In this document: positions 34,842 to 43,477 of the stretch, one piece after another
How positions within the stretch are numbered: position 1 is the stretch's first letter
Layout of the letters: every line of letters starts with the position of its first letter
Source: an uncultured Oscillospiraceae bacterium
GTDB taxonomy: Bacteria > Bacillota > Clostridia > Oscillospirales > Oscillospiraceae
NCBI GenBank assembly: GCA_947626085.1
Contig: CANQQU010000002.1
Location: 1 to 64,000, forward strand
Length of the DNA: 64,000 bases
Direction: 5' to 3'
Notes under the pieces: model-generated
Databases searched by the model: none
What the model was told of the DNA's origin: nothing
Seen by the model: the letters and a program-made list of their open reading frames with translations, nothing else
Made by a program: the position numbers and the translations under genes

Positions 34842-36101
34842 TCACCGCTCCTCCAAAACGTATTCCCGCAGGCGGCCATAGAGAATGGGGTCCACCACCG
34901 CCTCCGCCAAAATCCCCTCGCTGGTGTATTCCAGGGAAAGGACCTGGGCCCCGGAGTGAAGGGCGTCCACAAAGCCCGCCTGGGAGTAGGGCAGCAGCAG
35001 CCGCACCCGGCGCTTTCCCCGGTTCAGGGCCCGCTCCATGGCGGAAAGAAGCGCCTCCATCCCCCGGCCGGTTTTGGCGGAGAGGACGACCGAGTCCCGC
35101 TCTGCCGGAATGTCGCCCGTCAGGTCGGCCTTGTTGTAGCACCGCAGCACGGGCGTTCCCGGGGCCAGCTCCTCGATGAGCCTGTCCACCACCTGGATCT
35201 GGAGCGCCCGGTCCGGAGCGGAGGCGTCGATGACGTGGAGCAGCAGATCGGCGTATTCCAGCTCCTCCAGCGTAGCCCGGAAGGCCTCCACCAGATGGTG
35301 GGGCAGCTTGGCGATAAAACCCACGGTGTCGGACAAAATGGCGTCGGTCCCCTCCCCGATCCGAAGGGCCCGGGAGGTGGTGTCCAGGGTGTCGAACAGA
35401 CGGTTATTGGCGGGAATCCCCGCGCCGGTGAGCCGGTTTAAGAGGGTAGACTTGCCGGCGTTGGTATAGCCCACCAGGGCGATCACCGGCACGGCGTTTT
35501 TCTGCCGCCGCTCCCGCTGAACGGAGCGGACCTGGCGCACCTGCTCCAGCTCCCCCTTCAACCGGTCGATCCGCTCCCGGATGTGCCGCCGGTCCGTTTC
35601 CAGCTTGCTCTCGCCGGGTCCCCGGGTGCCGATGCCGCCGCCCTGCCGGGACAGGCTCTCGCCCATGCCGGAGAGTCGGGGCAGCAGATACTGGTACTGG
35701 GCCAGCTCCACCTGGAGCCGCCCCTCCCGGGTCCGGGCCCGCCGTGCGAAAATATCCAAAATGAGCGCGCTGCGGTCCAACACCGGCAGGCCCAGCAGGT
35801 CCTCCAGGGCCCGGATGTGGCCGGGGGACAGCTCGTTGTCAAAAATCACCATGTCCGCCTGGGTAAACTGGGCCAGCATTTTGACCTCTTGCGCCTTGCC
35901 CGCCCCGATAAAGCTGTGAGAATCCGGGGCCCGGCGGGACTGAAGCACCTTGCCGGTGCAAAAGCCCCCGGCGGTCTCCAAAAGGGCTTCCAGCTCCTCC
36001 AGACTCTCCTCGGTGGCGTTTTCCTCCGGCGGGAAGATATCCGCCGCCAGGCCCACCAGCACCGCCCGCTCCGGGGCGGAAGTGTCCAAATTCATTTGCA
36101 T
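34842..36101 (-). CDS. hflX: GTPase HflX
   Basis: DNELSPGHIRALEDLLGLPVLDRSALILDIFARRARTREGRLQVELAQYQYLLPRLSGMGESLSRQGGGIGTRGPGESKLE; GYTNAGKSTLLN. Confidence 0.96.
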   Translation of the reverse strand: MQMNLDTSAPERAVLVGLAADIFPPEENATEESLEELEALLETAGGFCTGKVLQSRRAPDSHSFIGAGKAQEVKMLAQFTQADMVIFDNELSPGHIRALEDLLGLPVLDRSALILDIFARRARTREGRLQVELAQYQYLLPRLSGMGESLSRQGGGIGTRGPGESKLETDRRHIRERIDRLKGELEQVRQVRSVQRERRQKNAVPVIALVGYTNAGKSTLLNRLTGAGIPANNRLFDTLDTTSRALRIGEGTDAILSDTVGFIAKLPHHLVEAFRATLEELEYADLLLHVIDASAPDRALQIQVVDRLIEELAPGTPVLRCYNKADLTGDIPAERDSVVLSAKTGRGMEALLSAMERALNRGKRRVRLLLPYSQAGFVDALHSGAQVLSLEYTSEGILAEAVVDPILYGRLREYVLEER

Positions 36102-36130
36102 AGCTCCTCCTTTTTCCGGTGCGGAGCGCA

Positions 36131-36166
36131 AAAAGCCCGCACTACGGAACCGCAGTGCGGGCTTTT
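36131..36166 (-). terminator. Terminator downstream of rpmE
   Basis: AAAAGCCCGCACT (36131-36143) / AGTGCGGGCTTTT (36154-36166). Confidence 0.7.
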
Positions 36167-36171
36167 CCTCA

Positions 36172-36381
36172 TCATTTCAGGCCAAAACGCTTGTTGAACC
36201 GATCAACACGTCCACCGGTGTCAACCAGCTTTTGCTTGCCGGTATAGAAAGGGTGGCACTTGGAACAGATCTCAACGCGGATGTCCTTCTTGGTGGAGCC
36301 AGTCGTAAAGACATTGCCACAGGCACAGCGGATCGTTGTCTGTTGGTACTTGGGATGGATACCTTCCTTCATGTTGTTCAC
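36172..36381 (-). CDS. rpmE: 50S ribosomal protein L31
   Basis: [64 protein letters not shown]. Confidence 0.97.
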   Translation of the reverse strand: MNNMKEGIHPKYQQTTIRCACGNVFTTGSTKKDIRVEICSKCHPFYTGKQKLVDTGGRVDRFNKRFGLK

Positions 36382-36489
36382 CTCTTTCTTACCCTAAGGA
36401 AAGGGCGCAAGGCCCCGTATTTTTCAATCGCCCGGATATCATAGCACATCTTTCCGGGAAATGCAAGTCTTTTTTTCGATTTTTCCCAA

Positions 36490-37713
36490 TTAAAATGCCC
36501 ATTCGCCGCCCCGGAAAATGGGAACGGTCTTCCCGTCCCAGGTGGCGGCGTCGATATCCATGGTGTCGCAGCCGATCATGAAATCGGTGTGGATCATGGA
36601 GTCGTTGACTCCCATCGCCCGGCACTCCTCCAGGGTCTTGTTCTGGAAGTCCTGGATGGTGTCGGCAAAGCCGGCCCCCAGGGCCAGGTGGCAGGCGGCG
36701 TTCTCGTCAAAGAGGGTGTTGTAAAACAGCAGGCCGCTTTTCGCGATGGGGCTGGACTGGGGCACCAGGGCGCACTCGCCCAGGTAGCCGGCGCCGTCGT
36801 CCAGAGAGAGCATGGTTTTCAGCAGCTCCTCCCCCTTCTCGGCGTGGACCTCCACCACCTTGCCGCTTTCAAAGCGGAAGGAGAAGTTTTCGATCATCTG
36901 TCCCTGGTAGCTCAGGGGCTTGGTGGCGTAGACCACGCCCTCGGCCTGGCCCCGCATGGGGGAGATGAAGCACTCCTCCGTGGGGATGTTGGGGTTGAAG
37001 AAAACGCCCAGCTTGTTATTCTCCCCGCCGCCGCAGAACTGGGCCTGGGGGATCATGCCCACGGTCAGATCCGTTCCGTTGTCGGCGGTATAGTGCAGGG
37101 AGGCGATGCCCAGGCTATTGAGATAGGCGCAGCGGTCCATCAGGTCCTGATCGTGGCGCTCCCAGGCCTTCACGGCGTCGCCCTCCACCCGGGAGGCGTC
37201 CAAAACAGCCTGCCAGAGCTTTTCAATGGCCTGGCCCTTGGAAAGTCCCGGGAAAACCTTCTTGGCCCAGGCCTCGCCGGGCACCGCGGCGATGCACCAC
37301 TGCTGTTTATTTTCCAGCTGGTCCCGGTAGGGCTTGAGAATGGGGTAGGACAGCCGCCGGGCCTTGGCCAGCTTGGCGGCGTTCAGGCCCTTGCTGGCGT
37401 CGGGGTCCTCGCTGTCCAGGAAAAGGGTGCAGGGCACCACGTCCACATAGTGCTGCTGCCGGGCCTTCTCCCACTCCTTCACCGTGCCAAGAGTCTTGAC
37501 GGACTGATAGCGGACGTGGACCTTGCCCAGAGGGGCGTAGGAAAATTCCACCCGCACCTCCTTGGCCTTGGCCTTATAGGCCTCCTCCACCACCAGCTTT
37601 ACAAATTCCGGCTGATCCAGCCCCGCCCGGATCAGGACCTCCTGCCCCGGCTGCACATTCATGCCGCTGCGGACGATCAGACGGGCATATTCCTTCAAAA
37701 CAGATTTTTTCAT
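36490..37713 (-). CDS. Aminopeptidase, M29 (thermophilic metalloprotease) family
   Basis: YARLIVRSGMNVQPGQEVLIRA; TEECFISPMRGQAEGVVYATKPLSYQGQMIENF; YLGECALVPQSSPIAKSGLLFYNTLFDENAACHLALG; HTDFMIGC. Confidence 0.93.
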   Translation of the reverse strand: MKKSVLKEYARLIVRSGMNVQPGQEVLIRAGLDQPEFVKLVVEEAYKAKAKEVRVEFSYAPLGKVHVRYQSVKTLGTVKEWEKARQQHYVDVVPCTLFLDSEDPDASKGLNAAKLAKARRLSYPILKPYRDQLENKQQWCIAAVPGEAWAKKVFPGLSKGQAIEKLWQAVLDASRVEGDAVKAWERHDQDLMDRCAYLNSLGIASLHYTADNGTDLTVGMIPQAQFCGGGENNKLGVFFNPNIPTEECFISPMRGQAEGVVYATKPLSYQGQMIENFSFRFESGKVVEVHAEKGEELLKTMLSLDDGAGYLGECALVPQSSPIAKSGLLFYNTLFDENAACHLALGAGFADTIQDFQNKTLEECRAMGVNDSMIHTDFMIGCDTMDIDAATWDGKTVPIFRGGEWAF

Positions 37714-37828
37714 TCTTCGCGCTCCTTTCTAGCTGCTCTATTCTAGCAAATTTTTCCCGCCGCGTCAATAATCGTTGCATTTTTTCCCGGGCTTCGGTAT
37801 AATAAAAAGAAAAAAGGAGGCGACCGGC

Positions 37829-38698
37829 TTGACTCGGGAGGATTTTAACCGGCTCTGCCAGGCGGGAACGGTGCTGCTGGACGGGGCCACCGGCTCCAAT
37901 TTAATGAAAGCGGGCATGCCCCGGGGCTGCTGCGCCGAGGCGTGGGTCCTGGAGCATCCCCAGGCGCTGACAGCGCTTCAGCGGGCCTATTTTGAGGCGG
38001 GGAGCCAGATCCTCTACGCCCCCACCTTTCAGGCCCAGCCCCTGGCCCTGAAAAAAGCGGGCCTAGACGGGAAAACCGAGGAGGTCAACGCAAAGCTTGC
38101 GGCCCTGACCCGGTCTGCCGCCCCTGGGGCACTGGTTGCCGGGGACCTGACCACCCTGGCCGCCGACCTGGACAGCTACGACGAACAGTACACCGACCAG
38201 ATGGTGGCCCTTTACCGGCGGCAGATCCGGGGCCTAATAGACGGCGGGGCCGATCTGCTGATCGCGGAGACCCTGCTCTATCCCCTGGAGGCGGAGGCGG
38301 TGTGCATGGCCGCCGAGTTGGAGGGGGCTGGGGCGGTGATGTACACCTTCACCATGCAGCCCGACGGTTCCCTGTTCTCCGGCCGGGAGGCCGGGCCGGT
38401 GCTGCGGGAGCTGGAGAAGGCCGGGGCCGCCGCCGTGGGCTTTAACTGTGTGGCCGCCGGGGCCGACACTCCGGGCCTGGTCAGCCGGCTCCGCCGGTAC
38501 GTCCGGGGACCGCTGATCTGCAAGCCCAACGCCGGAGTCCCGGTGGTGGGGCCCTCCGGCCTGGCGGAGTACCCCATGGGGCCGGAGGAATTTGCCGCCA
38601 TCGGGGCGGACTGTAAAAAAATGGGCGCGGCGCTGCTGGGCGGCTGCTGCGGCACCGATCCCGGGTACATCCGGCGACTGAAAGAGGCGATCGGGTGA
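37829..38698 (+). CDS. Homocysteine S-methyltransferase family protein
   Basis: TTG start after aaaaggagg; LLDGATGSNLMKAGMP; GFNCVAAGADTPGLV; LLGGCCGTDPGYIRRLKE. Confidence 0.9.
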   Translation: MTREDFNRLCQAGTVLLDGATGSNLMKAGMPRGCCAEAWVLEHPQALTALQRAYFEAGSQILYAPTFQAQPLALKKAGLDGKTEEVNAKLAALTRSAAPGALVAGDLTTLAADLDSYDEQYTDQMVALYRRQIRGLIDGGADLLIAETLLYPLEAEAVCMAAELEGAGAVMYTFTMQPDGSLFSGREAGPVLRELEKAGAAAVGFNCVAAGADTPGLVSRLRRYVRGPLICKPNAGVPVVGPSGLAEYPMGPEEFAAIGADCKKMGAALLGGCCGTDPGYIRRLKEAIG

Positions 38699-39687
38699 TG
38701 GAGGATCGGATCCTGCGGCTTCTGGCGGAGGCGGAGGGGTATCTGTCCGGCCAGCAGATCGGGAAGGCTTTGGGCGTCTCCCGGGCGGCGGTGTGGAAGG
38801 CCGTGGAGCGGCTCCGGGCCCGGGGCTATGTCATCGATTCCGTCACCCGCCAGGGCTATTCGCTCCTATCCGCCCCCCAAAATATGGACAGGGAAGCCAT
38901 TTTGGCGTGGATGCCCCAGGATCACCCCTGGCGGGACCGGATCACGGTACTGCCTGAGGCGGATTCCACCAACACCCGGCTCAAGGTCCTGGCCGCCGGG
39001 GACGCACCCGAGGGCGCCGTCCTCATTGCCGAGCGCCAGACCGGGGGCCGGGGGCGAATGGGCCGGAGCTTCGTCTCCCCGCCGGGGATGGGGGTGTATC
39101 TGTCGGTGCTGCTGCGGCCCGAGTGCCCGGCGGGGGCGCTGATGCACCTGACCTGCGCCGTGGGGGTCGCCATGTGCGACGCCATTCAGGATGTGACCGG
39201 GTTCCGGCCGGGCATCAAATGGACCAACGACCTGGTAGGGGACGGCCGGAAGCTGGCGGGGATCCTCACCGAGCTGTCGGTAGAGGCGGAGAGCGGTGCG
39301 GCGCGCTACGCCGTGGCGGGCATCGGCGTCAACTGCCGCCAGCGGCCGGAGGATTTTCCCCCGGAGCTGCGGGACCGAGCCTGTTCCCTGGAGGGGCTCC
39401 TGGGCCGGGCGGTGGACCGAAACCGGCTGGCCGCCGCCATGATCCTGCGGCTGTGTGAAACCCGCGCCGCTCTGTTTTCCGGCAGGGATAACCTCCTTGA
39501 CCGCTACCTGCGAGACTGCGTCACCCTGGGCAGAGAGGTTGTTTTTCAATGGGCCGGGAAAGAAGCATCCGGCGTGGCCCGGGATGTGGACCCGGAAGGG
39601 GCCCTGATCGTGGAGCTTTCAGGAGGGAAAACCGTGAAGGTGGCCTCCGGAGAGGTCAGCGTCCGGGGGAAAACGGGATATTTGTAA
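38698..39687 (+). CDS. birA: Biotin--[acetyl-CoA-carboxylase] ligase / BirA with N-terminal HTH
   Basis: LSGQQIGKALGVSRAAVWKAVERLRARGYVIDSVTRQGYSL; EADSTNTRLK; ERQTGGRGRMGRSFVSPPGMGVYLSVLLRP; IKWTNDLVGDGRKLAGILTEL. Confidence 0.95.
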   Translation: MEDRILRLLAEAEGYLSGQQIGKALGVSRAAVWKAVERLRARGYVIDSVTRQGYSLLSAPQNMDREAILAWMPQDHPWRDRITVLPEADSTNTRLKVLAAGDAPEGAVLIAERQTGGRGRMGRSFVSPPGMGVYLSVLLRPECPAGALMHLTCAVGVAMCDAIQDVTGFRPGIKWTNDLVGDGRKLAGILTELSVEAESGAARYAVAGIGVNCRQRPEDFPPELRDRACSLEGLLGRAVDRNRLAAAMILRLCETRAALFSGRDNLLDRYLRDCVTLGREVVFQWAGKEASGVARDVDPEGALIVELSGGKTVKVASGEVSVRGKTGYL

Positions 39688-39715
39688 AATTTCGCCGGAG
39701 TTCCGAAAAAAACGG

Positions 39716-39744
39716 TTGCATTTTTCCCGAAACATGGTTATACT
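39716..39744 (+). promoter_or_regulatory. Promoter for the Cys-rich small membrane protein gene
   Basis: TTGCAT (39716-39721), 17 nt, TATACT (39739-39744). Confidence 0.6.
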
Positions 39745-39783
39745 GAATATGATATAAACAAATAACGAATTGGAGGCACCCCC

Positions 39784-40158
39784 ATGAAAGTCATCAACAC
39801 GCTACTGAACATTTTTGCCGTTCTCGCCGCCATTGTCGGTGTGGTCTGCCTGGTGGCTACCTACGGCGAGACCATCGTCGCCTGGGCTAAGAAGCTGGCC
39901 GACAAGTGCGCCGGCAAGTGCCCCTGCAGGTGCGGCAAGGAGGAAGCCGAGCCCGAGGAGGGCAAGTGCTGCTGCCAGAACGCCGAGACGCCCGCCGAGC
40001 CCGCCGAGCCCGAAAAGGCCGAAGAGCCTGCCGAGCCGGAGAAGCCCGCCGAGGCCAAAGAGCCCCAGGAGCCTGCCGAGCCGGAAGAGCCCGCGCAGCC
40101 TGCTGAGCCTGCCGAGCCGGAAGAGGTCGTCGCCGAGGACGCCGATTTTGAAGGCTGA
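39784..40158 (+). CDS. Small single-TM protein with Cys-rich segment and Pro/Glu/Ala repeat tail
   Basis: MKVINTLLNIFAVLAAIVGVVCLVATYGETIVAWAKKLADKCAGKCPCRCGKEEAEPEEGKCCCQN, then PAEPAEPEKAEEP repeats. Confidence 0.75.
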   Translation: MKVINTLLNIFAVLAAIVGVVCLVATYGETIVAWAKKLADKCAGKCPCRCGKEEAEPEEGKCCCQNAETPAEPAEPEKAEEPAEPEKPAEAKEPQEPAEPEEPAQPAEPAEPEEVVAEDADFEG

Positions 40159-40178
40159 TCCCGATCCAACCGCAGATA

Positions 40179-40216
40179 AGCGGCAGTCACGAAGGTGGCT
40201 GCCGCTTTTCTTTTTG
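40179..40216 (+). terminator. Rho-independent terminator
   Basis: AGCGGCAGTCAC (40179-40190) / GTGGCTGCCGCT (40195-40206) and T-run. Confidence 0.75.
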
Positions 40217-40222
40217 GAAATG

Positions 40223-40251
40223 TGTAACCCGCCGGGGAAAAAGGGTGCTTA
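40223..40251 (+). promoter_or_regulatory. Possible ECF-sigma autoregulated promoter
   Basis: TGTAAC(CC) at 40223-40230 and GTGCTTA at 40245-40251, ~16 nt apart, upstream of an ECF sigma gene. Confidence 0.4.
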
Positions 40252-40294
40252 GGAAAGTGAAGGGCCTTTCAAAAAGCAAAAGGAGATGAGACAA

Positions 40295-40855
40295 ATGGAG
40301 GACAGGCAGATCGTGGAGCTGTTCCTGCGGCGGGAGGAGGCCGCCATCGACCGGACCCGGGAAAAATACGGCGCCCGGCTCCGGGCGCTGGCCCTAGGGA
40401 TCACGGAGGACTTCCAGACCGCCGAGGAGTGCGAAAACGACACATATCTCGCGGCGTGGAACGCCATCCCGCCCCAGGAGCCCCGGGACTATCTGTACGC
40501 CTTTTTGGCCCGGATCACTCGGCACATCGCCCTGAACCGGTGCCGGGAGGCGGGGCGGCTCAAGCGAAGCAGGAAGCTCTGCACCCTCAGCGCCGAGATG
40601 GAGCAGTCCATTCCCGCGCCGGACGATCTGGAGTGCCGCCTGGCGGAGGGAGAGCTGAAACGGGCCATTAACGGCTTTCTGGGGAAATTAAAGCCGGAAG
40701 CCCGGAAAATTTTCCTGCGGCGGTACTTTTTCCTGGACTCTATCGCGGACATCTCCCGGCGATTGGGGCTGACCGAGAGCAAGGTCAAGACCTCGCTGTT
40801 CCGAAGCCGGAAAAAACTGCGGGACTATCTCATTAAGGAGGGTTACACGCTATGA
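40295..40855 (+). CDS. ECF-type RNA polymerase sigma factor
   Basis: Region 2 (FQTAEECENDTYLAAWNAIPP) and region 4 (RKIFLRRYFFLDSIADISRRLGLTESKVKTSLFRSRKKLRDYL). Confidence 0.9.
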   Translation: MEDRQIVELFLRREEAAIDRTREKYGARLRALALGITEDFQTAEECENDTYLAAWNAIPPQEPRDYLYAFLARITRHIALNRCREAGRLKRSRKLCTLSAEMEQSIPAPDDLECRLAEGELKRAINGFLGKLKPEARKIFLRRYFFLDSIADISRRLGLTESKVKTSLFRSRKKLRDYLIKEGYTL

Positions 40856-42117
40856 GAGGCGAAGAATTATTGGAAAAGATGGAACTGGTAGACCCCAAAT
40901 ATCTATCCGAGGCGGAGGAAGTCCGGCGCAAGACCCCCTGGGTTAAATGGGGCGCCCTGGCGGCCTGCCTGGGGCTGCTGGTCATCGTCGGGGCGGCGCT
41001 GCCCAAAGCCCTGCCCCACGACCTACCCCTACCCGGCGAGACGGTGGTGGACTTCTCCACGGCGCCGTCTCAGCCCGCCGGTTCCACGCCGGTACAGACG
41101 GCCCCCGCCGGACCGGCGGCGCCGAGCTGGAATCCGGTGTACAATCCCAGCGGGGAACTGCTGACCCAGGATCTTGCCTACCGGGAGGGAACGTTTTTTG
41201 AACCCCTGACGGCGGAGGCCGTAGACAGCGTTCTGCCCAAGGTACGGGAGGAATGGATGGCCTTCACCGGCTCCGCCGGGTTTACCCCGGAGGGGGAGGC
41301 GTTTCTGACCAGCCTCTATACCCAGGCCCGGGACGGGTCGGAGCTGACCGTGACCATGAGTACCGGGCCCATTCCCCGGTGCTGCTTGCTGGACACGGAC
41401 CCGGCGGAAAGCCTGTGCAATGGGGTGATCATCACCCTGAGCCGCTATCAGGGGGAAAAGGTCCTGTATTTGGAGGGGGAGGCGAAAATTGGGGAAATCT
41501 ACTTCCTCTTTACCGCCGGCGCTCTGACGGAGGCGGGACAGGCGGATTTCGAGGCGCTGGTGGCCCGCTTCACCACCTGTGAGCCGGATCTGACCGCAAT
41601 CCGGCCCCAAATGATCCCGGTGGACCGGAAGCTGACCTGGGAGGAGGCCCAGGCGGAGGCGGATTTCGGGGCCTATCTGCCGGAGGAGATCCCGGCCGGG
41701 TTCACGGCAGAGGAGCTTCGGCGGTATCAGAGCCTCCAATACGACTTCCTGCGGTGCCTGTTCACCCAGGGCATGGCGGAGCTGCGGTGGGAGGTCCGGT
41801 ACTTCCAGCCGGAGGATGCAAAGCGGCTGACAAGGGTTTCCCAGCGGGAAAACTACGATCTGGCCCTCTACCCCATCCCCAGGGCGGAGACGGTGCCGGA
41901 GGCGCTGTGGGAAATCGTAAATGACCCCATTTTCGACATCGGGGAGCTGACCCGGGAAGCCGTCTGGGCCCGGGCCTACCAGGTTCAGGATGCCGGGGAT
42001 GTGGATGGCTGGCGGATCAACGCCTTCTGCGTCCGGTTTGGGGACGTGCTGGTGAAGGTAAGCGGCAAGGGGGTGGACCCGGACTGGGTGTATGCCCAGC
42101 TCGCGGCCCTGCGATAA
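40852..42117 (+). CDS. Membrane protein encoded with ECF sigma, putative anti-sigma factor
   Basis: Short cytoplasmic N-terminus, single TM (WGALAACLGLLVIVGAALP), large extracytoplasmic domain; ATGA overlap with the sigma gene. Confidence 0.65.
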   Translation: MRGEELLEKMELVDPKYLSEAEEVRRKTPWVKWGALAACLGLLVIVGAALPKALPHDLPLPGETVVDFSTAPSQPAGSTPVQTAPAGPAAPSWNPVYNPSGELLTQDLAYREGTFFEPLTAEAVDSVLPKVREEWMAFTGSAGFTPEGEAFLTSLYTQARDGSELTVTMSTGPIPRCCLLDTDPAESLCNGVIITLSRYQGEKVLYLEGEAKIGEIYFLFTAGALTEAGQADFEALVARFTTCEPDLTAIRPQMIPVDRKLTWEEAQAEADFGAYLPEEIPAGFTAEELRRYQSLQYDFLRCLFTQGMAELRWEVRYFQPEDAKRLTRVSQRENYDLALYPIPRAETVPEALWEIVNDPIFDIGELTREAVWARAYQVQDAGDVDGWRINAFCVRFGDVLVKVSGKGVDPDWVYAQLAALR

Positions 42118-42128
42118 ATATAAGGAAA

Positions 42129-42155
42129 GGCCGCCGGAAAATTCCGGCGGCCCAT
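42129..42155. terminator. Convergent terminator hairpin
   Basis: GGCCGCCGGAA (42129-42139) / TTCCGGCGGCC (42142-42152). Confidence 0.75.
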
Positions 42156-42166
42156 TTTAATGAGAT

Positions 42167-43354
42167 TTACATTTTTCCGACCAGCTCGGCGGTGTCCTGG
42201 GCGATCATCAGCTCCTCGTTGGTGGGGATGACCCAGACCTGGACCTTGGAATCGCCGGCGGAGATCAGGGCCTCCTTGCCCCGGACGTTGTTCTTCTCGG
42301 GGTCCAGCCTCACGCCCATGTACTCCAGGCCCTCGCAGATCCGGGCCCGCATGGAGGCGGAGTTCTCGCCCACGCCGGCGGTGAACACCAGGCAGTCGCA
42401 TCCGCCCAGGGCGGCGGCGTAAGCGCCGACGTACTTGCGGACCTCGTAGGCGAATTTCTCCAGAGCCAGGGCGGCGTCGGCATTGCCCTTGGCGGCGGCG
42501 TCCTCGATATCCCGGAAGTCGGAGGACACCCCGGACAGGGCCAGGACGCCGGACTTCTTATTGAGCATATTCAGGCACTCGTCGGCGGTCATGCCGTACT
42601 TGTTCATGATGAACTGGACCACGCAAGCGTCGATATCGCCGGAGCGGGTGCCCATGCAGACGCCGGCCAGGGGGGACAGGCCCATGGAAGTGTCCTGGCA
42701 CTTGCCGTCCTTCACCGCGGACAACGAGGAGCCGTTGCCCAGGTGGCAGTTGATCAGCTTGATATCCTGCCGGCCCGTCAGGGCGATGGCCCGGCGGGTG
42801 ACGTACTTGTGGGAGGTGCCGTGGAAGCCGTAGCGGCGGATATCGTCGTTTTCATAGTAGGTCTTGGGGATGGCATACCGGTAGGCCTTGGGGGGCATGG
42901 TCATGTGGAAGGCGGTGTCGAACACGGCCACCTGGGGCTTGCCGGGCATGACGGCCTGGCAGGCCCGAATGCCCATCAGGTTGGCGGGGTTGTGCAGGGG
43001 TCCCAAGGGGATGCAGTCCTCGATGGCCTTGATGCACTTGTCGTCGATGATGCAGGAGTCGCTGAACTTCATGCCGCCATGGAGCACCCGGTGGCCCACG
43101 GCGTCGATCTCGTCAGTAGAGGCGATGACGCCGTTTTCCTTGTCCACCAGGATGTCCAGCACGGCGGTGATGGCCTCGGAATGGGTGGGCATGGGAATGT
43201 CCATCTCCACCTTCCGGTCCCCCACCTTGTGGGTCAGGCGGCCATCGATGCCGATGCGCTCGCACAGGCCCTTGGCGGACACGGCCCCGGTCTCCGGGTC
43301 CATGAGCTGATATTTGAGGGAAGAGCTTCCCGCGTTGATAACCAGAACATTCAT
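42167..43354 (-). CDS. ackA: Acetate kinase
   Basis: MNVLVINAGSSSLKYQLMD; AVGHRVLHGG; FDTAFHMTMPPKAYRYAIP; RRYGFHGTSHKYVT; CHLGNGSSLSAV; TRSGDIDAC. Confidence 0.98.
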   Translation of the reverse strand: MNVLVINAGSSSLKYQLMDPETGAVSAKGLCERIGIDGRLTHKVGDRKVEMDIPMPTHSEAITAVLDILVDKENGVIASTDEIDAVGHRVLHGGMKFSDSCIIDDKCIKAIEDCIPLGPLHNPANLMGIRACQAVMPGKPQVAVFDTAFHMTMPPKAYRYAIPKTYYENDDIRRYGFHGTSHKYVTRRAIALTGRQDIKLINCHLGNGSSLSAVKDGKCQDTSMGLSPLAGVCMGTRSGDIDACVVQFIMNKYGMTADECLNMLNKKSGVLALSGVSSDFRDIEDAAAKGNADAALALEKFAYEVRKYVGAYAAALGGCDCLVFTAGVGENSASMRARICEGLEYMGVRLDPEKNNVRGKEALISAGDSKVQVWVIPTNEELMIAQDTAELVGKM

Positions 43355-43477
43355 TTTGTAAAAGTCCTCCTAAAAAAGTATTTTCCATTTGGGGAAATCT
43401 GTGGTATCATAGCTATAAGTATTTTACCTTATTTACCTCTATTTCGCAAGGCTTTTTTCAGAAAGGCGGAGACTTTT

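Noticed and set aside
39990-40140. CRISPR-like or phase-variable repeat tract
   Set aside because: Irregular Pro/Glu/Ala codon low-complexity sequence in one reading frame, no spacer structure.
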